From positions 48,650,363 through 48,714,362 of the forward strand of contig CM036756.1 of the NCBI GenBank assembly GCA_020796225.1: DNA of 64,000 bases, in the 5' to 3' direction. This document shows, one piece after another, positions 1 to 9,901 of this stretch. The notes below the pieces were generated by a model. The model was not told the DNA's origin. It worked only from the letters and a program-made list of their open reading frames with translations, and did no database searches. The position numbers and the translations under genes were made by a program. Within the stretch, counting starts at the first letter, position 1; each line of letters begins with the position of its first letter. The DNA is from Arion vulgaris (Eukaryota; Mollusca; Gastropoda; Stylommatophora; Arionidae).

Positions 1-639
1 CAAAATATTTTATTTTCCGGGACATGATGTTATTTATGAGCCAATGCTCCTTGATATTCAGGTCTTGTAGGATGTCTTTGTTTCTTCTCTTCTATGTTCA
101 GGATGTTTTAAGAACTTTTCTATAGCACCTTGTTTCAAAGCTTCCATTATGTTTTTTAATGTTTGTTTTTAAATGACTATGTCCACGATTCGAATCTATA
201 TGTTGCCACAGAGAATATGCATGTTCTCAGAAGTCTAACTTTTTTTTCTTTGCTTGTGTCGTGCCATAGTTTCTTCATGTTGACCACCCTATGGAAAACC
301 TTGGCTAGTCTTCTTCTAACTTCTTTCGTACAATCTCTATTGTTGGTAATTATAGAGCAAAGATATTCATAATCTGTGACGTTCTCGTCTTCATTATTGA
401 TGGTAATTTTGGGTTGAGATTTTGTTTTGTCGGTGGACATAATTTTAGCTTTCTTTATATTCAGAGAAAGGTTATGATCTTTGCTGTGCTTCTTGACAGA
501 CCGAACTAGACGTTCCAAGCCGGTGGCACTATTTGAGAGTAGGACTGTGTCGTCTGTGTACCTTAGTTCTGGAATCATATTCCTCCAATTGTAAATGGGT
601 AATTTTTTTTTACAGTTTTTGTCATTCTTAACATTTCGC

Positions 640-867
640 ATTACATGTTCTGCATAGATATTGAATAAATATGAGGAGAGTATGAATCCTTGTCTTATAA
701 TATGTTCTACATAGATATTGAATAAATATGAGGAGAGTATGAATCCTTGTCTTATAATATGTTCTACATAGATATTGAATAAATATGAGGAGAGTATGAA
801 TCCTTGTCTTATAATATGTTCTACATAGATATTGAATAAATATGAGGAGAGTATGAATCCTTGTCTT
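640..867 (-). repeat. 57-bp in-frame tandem repeat (4 units) inside the LINE 1 RT domain
   Basis: Four consecutive 57-bp units lie at 640-696, 697-753, 754-810 and 811-867. Each encodes 19 residues, RQGFILSSYLFNIYVEHII or a close variant, so the conserved RQG..LS..LFN block of the RT is present four times without breaking the frame. The three units at higher coordinates are almost identical; the lowest one differs (AEHVM) and joins the normal downstream sequence. Confidence 0.95.
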
Positions 868-1533
868 ACTCCCTTTTGCACTTCAAACCATTCTGATGTT
901 TCTCCCGCTATTCTGACTGCAGCTTGTTCGTAATAAAGTGAATCTATTAAATGTATCAAATGTGATGGGAACCCCATGTCTTTCATATTGTTCCATAAGT
1001 TCTGATGTTGCACATTGTCAAACGCTTTGGTGTAATCTACGAAACAGGTATGGGGATCCACATGATATTCTCTACATTTTTCAATGATGTTTCTCATGTT
1101 AAAAATGTGGTCTCTGGTGCCTCTGCCATGTCTGAAACTTGCCTGAACTTCATGGATTTCGTGTTCCAGCTTTCTTTCTATCCTTTTCATGATGATCCGC
1201 AGTGGGATTTTGCTGACATGGCTGATTAAAGCGATGGTACGGTAGTTAATGCACAACTTTAAGTTTTCTTTCTTTGGGATGGGGATGTAAATTGACTTTT
1301 TCCATGTCTTGGGCCAGGCTGAATTATTTCAGATCTTCAGGCATATTGTATGGTAAATTTGTACGCTAGCCTCCCCTCCTGCCTGGATTAGTGCAGTTGG
1401 TATGTCGTCGTATCCTGGTGTCTTCCCCTTGTTCAAACTTTTTATAGCTGAGTCTCTATCATAGGTTCTGGCTCTTTCTTTTCAGTTTCCATAATTCTGT
1501 CTGGGTTTTTTGTTTTGATTTCATATATTTCCC

Positions 1534-1546
1534 TACAATATTCATT
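1534..1546. repeat. Left target-site duplication of PLE dimer A
   Basis: TACAATATTCATT occurs here and exactly again at 3369-3381, immediately outside the PLE dimer. Removing the insert and one copy rejoins the LINE 1 reading frame (NEYC followed by REIYE), which confirms the insertion boundaries. Confidence 0.92.
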
Positions 1547-1957
1547 GGCAAAACACGTAATTACAAAGTACTGTAGTTTTACAAATTACAAAAACAATGA
1601 CAAAATACAGCAACGTTTCGACCAACAAGGCCTTTATCAAGCAAACGAACAAACAGGAGTGACAAATTAAAATGAAACACAAATGGACGACCAAATACAA
1701 ACGTATCTAAGGAAAATCTGGAATAAAAACGAATAACGAAATAAATGTAACACAAAAACACACATAAAAACTAGAAATAGAAAGGAAAAGAAACAATGAA
1801 ACATCTAGTAAATATATAACTTGAATACATGCAACATATACCCATATAGATTACAAAGCATGGGAAGAGAAAGTACTAAGAAGCATAAGAATGGAATATA
1901 ACATGAATACATGCAACATATACCCATATAGATTATAAAGCATGGGAAGAGAAAGTA

Positions 1958-2535
1958 CTAAGAAGCATACGAATGTAATACGTTGAGCCCGCGTGGTCGC
2001 AAGGTACCATACAAAGAAATCAACCGATTCTCCAGAGCAAATCGACTGCCATCATCCGAGGAACATGATCGGATGGCTGTGACCTGGACATCGTGAGCAC
2101 CTAAATGGCCAGTATCATTGAAATGGGTGGCTACATGGGTCACAGAGCATTGGCGTATGTCGCGTAAGTGTTGGGCGAATCGGTCACTGAGCCTCTTGCC
2201 TGTCTCGCCGATATAAGCCTTGTTACACCGCTTACAGATAATGGCATAGATAAGATTACGGGACTCGCATGTGAACCCATCGTCAATAAGAAACGTGCCT
2301 AAAGGAAAGATACAGTACGCGTCTGTATCACATAAGCACACGTGTTGCAACGCCGACGACCACACTGGACAGTGCCAAAATGAGTCAGGATATTGGACTT
2401 AAGGCGACTGTGTACCAACATATCCTTAAGACTTCTGTCCCGTCTGTAAGACACCAAAGGATAGTTGGGGAAGACAGAACGGGTCTCAGGATCTGATCTA
2501 AGGAGAGACAGATGACGGAATAAAACATTTTTCAC
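1958..2535 (-). pseudogene. PLE C-terminal region with GIY-YIG endonuclease (left arm and centre)
   Basis: Two overlapping minus-strand frames cover the C-terminal part of a Penelope-like polyprotein. The upstream frame (2299-2535) ends with the CX5CX2C cluster CGRRRCNTC, typical of the linker before the PLE nuclease. The downstream frame (1958-2365) has the GIY-YIG nuclease: LIYAIICKRCNKAYIGET gives the two strands, followed by the RLSDRFAQH helix with its arginine, and a late ENRLISLYGTL segment with the family's glutamate. A frameshift separates the two frames and the RT domain is absent (5' truncation). The nuclease would nick DNA during target-primed insertion. The copy is non-functional. 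Confidence 0.9.
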
Positions 2536-2589
2536 CAGGGAACTATGGGGTGGTAAGTTAAGATAAGTTTTACTCTGTCAGAGTTAGTA

Positions 2590-3368
2590 GACGATGGGTT
2601 CACATGCGAGTCCCGTAATCTTATCTATGCCATTATCTGTAAGCGGTGTAACAAGGCTTATATCGGCGAGACAGGCAAGAGGCTCAGTGACCGATTCGCC
2701 CAACACTTACGCGACATACGCCAATGCTCTGTGACCCCTGTAGCCACCCATTTCAATGATACTGGCCATTTAGGTGCTCACGATGTCCAGGTCACAGCCA
2801 TCCGATCATGTTCCTCGGATGATGGCAGTCGATTTGCTCTGGAGAATCGGTTGATTTCTTTGTATGGTACCTTGCGACCACGCGGCTCAACGTATTACAT
2901 TCGTATGCTTCTTAGTACTTTCTCTTCCCATGCTTTATAATCTATATGGGTATATGTTGCATGTATTCATGTTATATTCCATTCTTATGCTTCTTAGTAC
3001 TTTCTCTTCCCATGCTTTGTAATCTATATGGTATATGTTGCATGTATTCAAGTTATATATTTACTAGATGTTTCATTGTTTCTTTTCCTTTCTATTTCTA
3101 GTTTTTATGTGTGTTTTGTGTTACATTTATTTCGTTATTCGTTTTTATTCAGATTTTCCTTAGATACGTTTGTATTTGGTCGTCCATTTGTGTTTCATTT
3201 TAATTTGTCACTCCTGTTTGTTCGTTTGCTTGATAAAGGCCTTGTTGGTCGAAACGTTGCTGTATTTTGTCATTGTTTTTGTAATTTGTAAAACTACAGT
3301 ACTTTGTAATTACGTGTTTTGCCAATCAAATAGTTTTACTGCAGTTCCATATATATATATATACTGAA
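2590..3368 (+). mobile_element. Right arm of PLE dimer A: GIY-YIG fragment plus 3' UTR
   Basis: Plus-strand copy starting abruptly at GACGATGGGTTC and coding the same nuclease segment (IYAIICKRCNKAYIGET) to about 2907, then the 3' UTR. It differs from the left arm at only a few bases, e.g. a codon changing H to P after the RQCSVT segment. The 3' UTR holds a tandem duplication of about 82 bp (around 2910-3060), also present in the left arm, and the conserved GATAAAGGCC-GGTCGAAACG hairpin at about 3231-3255. The end is ACTGCAGTTCC followed by a TA dinucleotide run. Confidence 0.88.
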
Positions 3369-3381
3369 TACAATATTCATT
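3369..3381. repeat. Right target-site duplication of PLE dimer A
   Basis: Exact copy of the TACAATATTCATT at 1534-1546. To its right the minus-strand LINE 1 frame resumes (GRWNEYC read leftward). Confidence 0.92.
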
Positions 3382-3551
3382 CCATCTTCCTAATATTGCC
3401 TTGATTTCTATCAGTGCTTTCCCGTTTTGGTCATCTATCGTATGCAATGATGGTTTGAATTCAGCTGTTATTGCTTTAATTTCTTTGAACATTTCTCCAT
3501 CTTTCCTTTGCAATTGGAGATCTTCTATTTTCTTACAAATGTCCATTATGT
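3382..3551 (-). pseudogene. LINE 1, pre-RT linker segment between two insertions
   Basis: The minus-strand frame reads MDICKKIEDLQLQRKDGEMF, then a DDQNGKALIEIKAILGRWNEYC-like segment. This is the linker that precedes the RT fingers in many animal LINEs. Its left edge meets the PLE duplication; its right edge meets the LINE 2 duplication. Together with 1-1546 and 6301-6366 it forms one broken element. Confidence 0.85.
3541..3551. repeat. Left target-site duplication of LINE 2
   Basis: GTCCATTATGT is repeated at 6300-6310; the first G may belong to the tail, so the duplication is 10-11 bp. It brackets the plus-strand LINE at 3552-6300. Confidence 0.85.
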
Positions 3552-6300
3552 ACTCAGGTGTAGAAATCAATGCAAGAGCTAAACATGGCGTCGGATTCAT
3601 CATTGACCCAGATCTAGCTAAGTCAATACTACACATAGGTTACATCTCAGAAAGAATAATGACAATCACAATACGGGAGAACGACATGGACACGACCTAC
3701 ATTCAAATTTACGCACCGTGTAATAGTGCTGACAATATAGAAGAATGCGATGAATTTTATGACGTCATTAGCGATACTATAAATAGAATCAAATCAGGGG
3801 AGACTACTTTCTATTGGGTGATTTTAATGCACATTTAGGTTCTGATAGGACAGGAGTTGAGACATATCTAGGTCAATTCGGAGACAACACTAGTCAGAGA
3901 AATGGAAACGGCATAAGACTTCTGGAATTGTGTAACCAGCACGACCTAATTATTACCAACACACAATTTCAACACCGGCAATCACACATTTATACTTGGT
4001 ACAAATGGAACAACTTAGACTGCAAGAGCCAAATAGATTTCATTCTAGTCAAAGATCAAAAAGAGGTCAGTGGTAGACGCTAGGGCTATACCAAATTTAT
4101 GCATAGACACGGACCACAAAGCGGTAGTTATGACTATCAGAACACACAAGAAGAGTACCAGAGGGCAACACACAACTACAAAAGAAATAATCAAAATCAA
4201 TAAATTAACAGATGTCAACACACAAGAGTCATATCTACAAAGAGTCACAGAAAATTTTGTTAAACTAACTGAAGAAAGCAAGTCAGTAGAAGAAGAATGG
4301 ACAGTATTTAAGAGAACTTTATTAGAAGCAGCCAAAGAAACATGTGGAACAGCAAAATACAGAGGTACCCGACCAAAAGCACAACTTGGTGGAATGACGA
4401 AGTAAAACTAGCGGTAAAGGAGAAAAACACAGATACAACTTATGGGCAAAAACAAACATCAAAACGACCTCACTGAGTATAGAACAGCTAGAAAACAAGC
4501 CAAGGAGATAATAAAGAAGTCTAAAATACAAGCATGGCAAGATTATGGCGAAACATTAAATTCAGACTACAAAAATTCAACACGACATTTTTACAAGAAA
4601 ATTAAAGCTATGCTGGAAAGACAAGAACAATATGACCCAACTGAAATTATTAACGATGAAAACGGCCAAGCTCTTAATGATCCAAAAATGATAATGAACA
4701 GATGGCGACAATACTTTAGTGAACTTCTCAACCTTCAACAAGAGGACCAACCGAACACTCAAGAACTCACAGTAAATGTAACTTCAGAAGTAGAACCAAG
4801 CATAACACTATCAGAGATCAGAAATGCTGTAAATATGGCCCCACCTAATAAAACACCAGGCCCAGACAATATCCCGGCCGACCTAATCAAAGCAACTAAA
4901 GAGGTAGGAATCAGCTGGCTCCATAGACTATTCAACCAAGTCTGGATCACACAAGAAACACCAGAAGATTGGAGGAATGCTACAATTGTTCCCATCTGGA
5001 AGAAGAAAGGTAGCAAGAGGGACTGTACAAAGTATAGAGGCATAGCGCTACTGAGCCACACTGGGAAAATATTCTGCAAAATACTTGAGAAAGGCTCCGC
5101 CACATCATCGAGCCACAGCTTAATGACTCCCAAATGGGATTCAGGAAGAACAAAAGCTGTACAGACGCAATATTCGCCCTCAGACAGTTAGTAGAAAGGA
5201 CTATCGAATCCGACAAACATTTACACGTTGCATTTGTAGATCAGGAAAAAGCGTTCGACCGCGTAGATAGGCACAAGTTATGGAAAATACTAACAACCTA
5301 TGGGGTTAATGAACACCTAATCAACCTTTGCAAGAACATTTATACTGACAGCCAATGTACGATTAGAACAAATACAGGATTATCAGAAAAGTTTCACGTA
5401 GGGTCAGGAGTAAGACAAGGCTGCGTACTATCCCCGCTGCTATTCATCACGTACATTGACCACATTTGTAAAATAGCTAACACCAGCGAAGGAAACAACC
5501 TCGGAGAACTCTTAAATGAATTTCTTTTGCAGACGATCAGGCAATCATATCAACAACAGAAGAACAGCTACAACAACACATCAACAGACTCCAGTTAGCA
5601 TGTAACGAATACAACATGAGAATTAACATCGACAAAACAGAAGTAATGACATTCGCCAGAGTGGAAAACACTACCAACATCTCCATCGATAATCATCTAC
5701 TAAATCAAGCAAAAGATTTCACATACCTGGGAGCATTTTTTCAGCAAATGGAAGAATAACTAATGAAATTCAACACAGATGCAACAAAGCAAACCAAATG
5801 ATAGGGCAAATGGTGCCAATTTTAAGATGCAAACACGTCACCATGAACACAAAAAGAGCAATGTTCAACACAATCTTTCTCCCCACATTATGTTACCAGT
5901 GCCAAACCTGGACGCTGACAACAAACGATAGAAGAAAACTAGTCACAACAGAGATGAAGTGTCTACGCAGAATGCTGGGTGTAACAAGAAGAGACCGGTT
6001 GAGAAATGAAGACATCAGGAAAAAGTGGGTACAACATCAGTACTAGACTTCATCAGAAACAACAAATTAAATGGTTCGGTCACGTAAGCAGATTACCATC
6101 AGACAGTGCACCCCAAATAGCAATGCTGCTCCGATACAATGGGTACAAAGCAAAAGGCCGGCCACGCAAAGATGGACCTCAGAGATAACAGAGGCGACGA
6201 AAGAGACTATCTACGAAGCGCATACTAGGGCCCGTTTTAGAAATCTCTTCCTGACCTGACGCTGTGAGGCATACAGGATTCGAGAAAGAAAGAAAGAAAG
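3552..6300 (+). pseudogene. LINE 2: degenerate plus-strand non-LTR retrotransposon (AP endonuclease + reverse transcriptase)
   Basis: A 5'-truncated but long LINE. The endonuclease domain (3552-4130) shows SGVEINARAKHGVGF, IQIYAPCN, the GDFNAHLG box (about 3815) and a DTDHKAVV box (about 4110). The RT follows (4442-5600): APPNKTPGPDNIPADLI, KYRGIALLSH, FVDQEKAFDRVDR (palm A), GVRQGCVLSPLLF (motif B) and FADD (about 5535, reached only in a shifted frame). The C-terminal tail (5798-6260) has CYQCQTWTL, RMLGVTRRDR and KWFGHVSRLPSD. At least six frameshifts separate these blocks, so the copy is dead. It ends with a GAAA repeat at 6282-6299 and is flanked by 10-11 bp duplications inside LINE 1. 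Confidence 0.92.
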
Positions 6301-6310
6301 TCCATTATGT
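6300..6310. repeat. Right target-site duplication of LINE 2
   Basis: Matches GTCCATTATGT at 3541-3551, directly after the GAAA tail of LINE 2. Confidence 0.85.
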
Positions 6311-6366
6311 GTTGTTTCTTGTCTATTCTGATCTTTCTCCTGATTTCTCTTGTGATCTTTTTCTGA
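6311..6366 (-). pseudogene. LINE 1, outermost surviving upstream segment
   Basis: The minus-strand frame reads NQKKITREIRRKIRIDKKQH and joins without a gap to MDICKK at 3551 once LINE 2 and one duplication are removed. It stops at the TAG-rich minisatellite, which has replaced or interrupted the rest of the element. Confidence 0.8.
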
Positions 6367-8810
6367 TTAGATAGTAGTAGTAAGCAGTAGTACAGTAGTA
6401 GGTAATAGTAGTAGTAGGCAGTAGTTGGTAATAGTAGCAGTAGGTAGTAGTAGTATCCAAGTTACTTATATTGTAGCACAGATTAGGTAGTAGTAGTAGT
6501 AGGTAGTAGTATCCAAGTTTCTTATATTGTAGCACAGATTAGATAGTAGTAGTAGGTAGTAGTATAAAAGTTTCTTATATTGTAGCACATATTAGGTAGT
6601 AGTAGTAGGTAGTAGTAGGTAGTAGTATCCAAGTTTCTTATATTGTAGCACAGATTTGGTAGTAGTAGTAGGTAGTAGTATCCAGGTTTCTTATATTGTA
6701 GCACATATTAGATAGTAGTAGTAGGTAGTAGTATCCAAGTTTCTTATATTGTAGCACATATTAGGTAGTAGTAGTAGTAGTAGGTAGTAGTATCCAAGTT
6801 TCTTATATTGTAGCACAGATTAGATAGTAATAGGTAGTAGTAGTAGTAGTATCCAAGTTTCTTATATTGTAGCACAGATTAGGTAGTAGTAGTAGGTAGT
6901 AGTATCCAAGTGTCTTATATTGTAGCACAGATTAGGTAGTAGTAGTAGGTAGTAGTATCCAAGTTTCTTATATTGTAGCACAGATTAGATAGTAATAGGT
7001 AGTAGTAGTAGTAGTATCCAAGTTTATTATATTGTAGCACAGATTAGGTAGTAGTAGCAGGTAGTAGTATCCAAGTTTCTTATATTGTAGCACAGATTAG
7101 ATAGTAGTAGTAGGTAGTAGTATAAAAGTTTCTTATATTGTAGCACAGATTAGATAGTAGTAGTAGTAGGTATTAGTATCCAAGTTTCTTATATTGTAGC
7201 ACAGATTAGGTAGTAGTAGTAGTAGTTAGTAGTAGTATCCAAGTTTCCTATATTGTAGCACAGATTAGGTAGTAGTAGTATCCAAGTTTCCTATATTGTA
7301 GCACAAATTAGGTAGTAGTAGTAGTAGTAGTAGGTAGTAGTATTCAAGTTACGTATATTGTAGCACAGATTAGATAGTAGTAGTAGGTAGTAGTAGTATC
7401 CAAGTTTCTTATATTGTAGCACATATTAGGTAGTAGTAGTAGGTAGTAGTATCCAAGTTTCTTATATTGTAGCACAGATTAGGTAGTAGTAGCAGTAGGT
7501 AGTAGTATCCAGGTTTCTTATATTGTAGCACAGATTAGGTAGTAGTAGTAGTAGGTAGTAGTAGTATCTAAGTTTCTTATATTATAGCACAGATTAGGTA
7601 GTAGTAGGTAGTAGTATCCAAGTTTCTTATATTGTAGCACAGATTAGATAGTAGTAGTAGTAGATAGTAGTATCCAAGTTTCTTATATTGTAGCACAGAT
7701 TAGATAGTAGTAGTAGGTAGTAGTTGTATCCAAGTTTCTTATATTGTAGCACAGATTAGGTAGTAGTAGGTAGCAGTATCGAAGTTTCTTATATTGAAGC
7801 ACAGATTAGGTAGTAGTAGCAGGTAGTAGTATCCAAGTTTCTTATATTGTAGCACATATTAGGTAGTAGTAGTAGTAGGTAGTAGTATCCAAGTTTCTTA
7901 TATTGTAGCACATATTAGGTAGTAGTAGTAGGTAGTATTATCCAAGTTTCTTATATTGTAGCACATATTAGATAGTAGTAGTAGTAGGTAGTAGTATCCA
8001 AGTTTCTTATATTATAGCACATATTAGGTAGTAGTAGTAGTAGTAGGTAGTAGTATCCAAGTTTTTTATATTGTAGCACAGATTAGATAGTAGTAGTAGT
8101 AGGTAGTATTATCCAAGTTTCTTATATTGTAGCACATATTAGGTAGTAGTAGTAGTAGTAGGTAGTAGTATCCAAGTTTCATATTTTAGCACATATTAGG
8201 TAGTAGTAGTAGGTAGTAGTAGTATCCAAGTTTCTTACATTATAGCACAGATTAGGTAGTAGTAGTAGGTAGTAGTAGTATCCAAGTTTCTTACATTATA
8301 GCACAGATTAGGTAGTAGTAGGTAGTAGAATCCAAGTTTCTTATATTGTAGCACAGATTAGGTAGTAGTAGTAGTAGGTAGTAGTATCCAAGTTTATTAT
8401 ATTGTAGCACATATTAGGTAGTAGTAGTAGTAGTAGGTAGTAGTAGTATCCAAGTTTCTTATATTGTAGCACAGATTAGGTAGTAGTAGTAGTAGTAGGT
8501 AGTAGTATCCAAGTTTCTTATATTGTAGCACATATTAGATAGTAGTAGTAGGTAGTAGTATAAAAGTTTCTTATATTGTAGCACAAATTAGGTAATAGTA
8601 GTAGGTAGTAGTATCAAAGTTTCTTATATTGTAGCACAGATTAGGTAGTAGTAGTAGGTAGTAGTATCCAAGTTTCTTATATTGTAGCACATATTAGGTA
8701 GTAGTAGTAGGTAGTAGTAGTATCCAAGTTTCTTATATTGTAGCACAGATTAGGTAGTAGTAGTAGTAGGTAGTAGTAGTATCCAAGTTTCTTATATTGT
8801 AGCACAGATA
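6367..8810. repeat. TAG-rich compound minisatellite (about 40 units)
   Basis: About 2.4 kb of units averaging about 58-60 bp. Each has a (TAG)n/(GTAG)n run of variable length followed by a conserved block, TATCCAAGTTTCTTATATTG and then TAGCACAGATTAG. Variation lies mostly in the number of TAG triplets. The forward strand is rich in stop codons; open frames on the reverse strand (poly-Y/L) are a by-product. No flanking spacers of the CRISPR kind exist. Confidence 0.95.
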
Positions 8811-9890
8811 TATATACCAAAAATACAATCTTCCACGATATTAATTGTTAAAAGCTGTTCATTGAAAGATCTGCTTCCACATTGTCACAATTTCTCTGTG
8901 AATTGTCGAGGTAAAAGTGATGATAATAGTGTGTCTTGTTATCGTGTCGTAATACTTGCTTACCATTAGCTATAGTTAAAATGGCGGTCAGTTGTTCAAG
9001 TATCATTTCTACCGTCCATAACATTCATCATTTGATTCTATTTATGTTGATAGTAGCTTTAAGCTACATTGATTGATTGCTGTGGGAGTGGACATAGTGA
9101 TTTTCTTCAGTCATGACTGACTGCGGACAAACCCTGAAGTAATGACAGTTATTTAAGCGTTTCCAGGCAAGGTGATACTTGGAAAGTACATAGAGGGTTG
9201 GAGTTTGTTACAGGACATTGGTTTTGCGTATCGCTTGAGAAAAATCTCTGGTGGGCACATAGATGTGGTTTTACAGGAGAATGCGCTGGATGGGACTCAG
9301 ATAGAGAAGTTGATAACACGCCGCGCTAAAGACCACGTGCCGTGAAAATTCCAGAGCTTGAGCTGTACGGTTGGACAACATAAGACCCTGATACTTTGTT
9401 TGCTTAGGGATCTAAATTACAAGTGCCTCTGTAGTAGGGGTAAGACTCGCTTGAATGAGGACGGACACTGGGGTTAAGGAAAACAAACCTACACGTAAAA
9501 AAATTAAGTCAGAGGTGCCATATGTCAGAGGCGCAATGACTATGTTTGAATTCATATCGGGCAAAATAAAACAAAAACACCAGAAAAAATGAAAAAGATG
9601 TTATTATTATAACTATTATATATAATCTTTCTCGTACTCGTTATGCACTTTCTACGTAGTAAGAGGTCATGGGATGAGAACTGATCTTCTTTATCTACGT
9701 AGGGCATGCAAGCGATTTCTTTATTTCTACGTAGGGCATGCAAGCGATTTCTTTTACTACATCGCTCTGTCTATGGACAACTCGTTCAATCTCCTATATG
9801 GAATTGAGTTGGATATTTCTCGATTCTTTCAGTAAAGTTCGTTTCGGGGTTGCCCTAGTGCATTCTTTCTTAAACACTTTGCCGCCCACT
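8811..9890 (+). other. Non-coding stretch with one small LINE remnant and a 32-bp tandem pair
   Basis: No convincing gene. Around 9265-9310 the plus strand reads MWFYRRMRWMG, a remnant of the LINE C-terminal motif seen better preserved at 12239-12390. At 9694-9757 a 32-bp segment containing TCTACGTAGGGCATGCAAGC is present twice in tandem; a third TCTACGTAG lies at about 9651. The rest shows nothing I can name. Confidence 0.5.
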
Positions 9891-9901
9891 ACGATACATG
9901 C
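9891..9901. repeat. Left target-site duplication of LINE 4
   Basis: ACGATACATGC here is repeated exactly at 10941-10951 after the (GA)n tail. Confidence 0.92.

Larger units (their letters stand above)
1..1546 (-). pseudogene. LINE 1: reverse transcriptase, C-terminal part of a degenerate non-LTR retrotransposon
   Basis: Read on the minus strand this encodes the fingers, palm and C-terminal region of a LINE reverse transcriptase. Visible blocks are GKTPGYDDIPTALIQAGGEA (about 1360-1430), a palm block with FVDYTKAFDNV (near 1030), the RQG..LS..LFN block (640-867) and a YTDD catalytic box (near 560). The usual YADD has A changed to T but both aspartates remain. An in-frame TGA lies at 1329-1331 and a frameshift near 1465. 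Downstream of the stop at 177 the shifted frame still reads a typical LINE tail (CYRKVLK, then NIKEHWL and RKIKYFG), so the element runs off the left edge. It is the oldest layer of a nest: its upstream parts are at 3382-3551 and 6301-6366. It is dead; the clade was not assigned. Confidence 0.9.
1547..3368. mobile_element. Penelope-like element inverted dimer A
   Basis: This is an insertion of about 1.8 kb made of two PLE 3' portions in opposite orientation, head to head, so both 3' ends face outward. The left arm (1547-2284, minus) and right arm (2590-3323, plus) are near-perfect inverted repeats of about 735 bp. The 305 bp between them (2285-2589) is single-copy PLE coding sequence belonging to the left, minus-strand copy. 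The right end carries 45 extra bases (3324-3368: a TTTTACTGCAGTTCC tail plus a TA run) that the left end lacks. The insert is flanked by 13-bp target duplications. It sits inside LINE 1. PLE copies with inverted partial units and one-sided terminal extensions are known from Penelope of Drosophila virilis. Confidence 0.9.

Noticed and set aside
3228..3262. Calling a functional hammerhead ribozyme
   Set aside because: The CUGAUGA core box is not intact (UUGAUAA) and I could not place a cleavage triplet and stem III with confidence; reported only as a possible relic.
3401..3560. The first 50 codons of the plus-strand frame 3401-3838 as part of LINE 2
   Set aside because: This part is the reverse complement of LINE 1; LINE 2 begins only after the target duplication at 3551.
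6367..8810. CRISPR-like look: regular repeats at about 60-bp spacing
   Set aside because: The sequence between the constant blocks is a TAG microsatellite, not unique spacers, there are no cas genes, and the setting is an animal genome.
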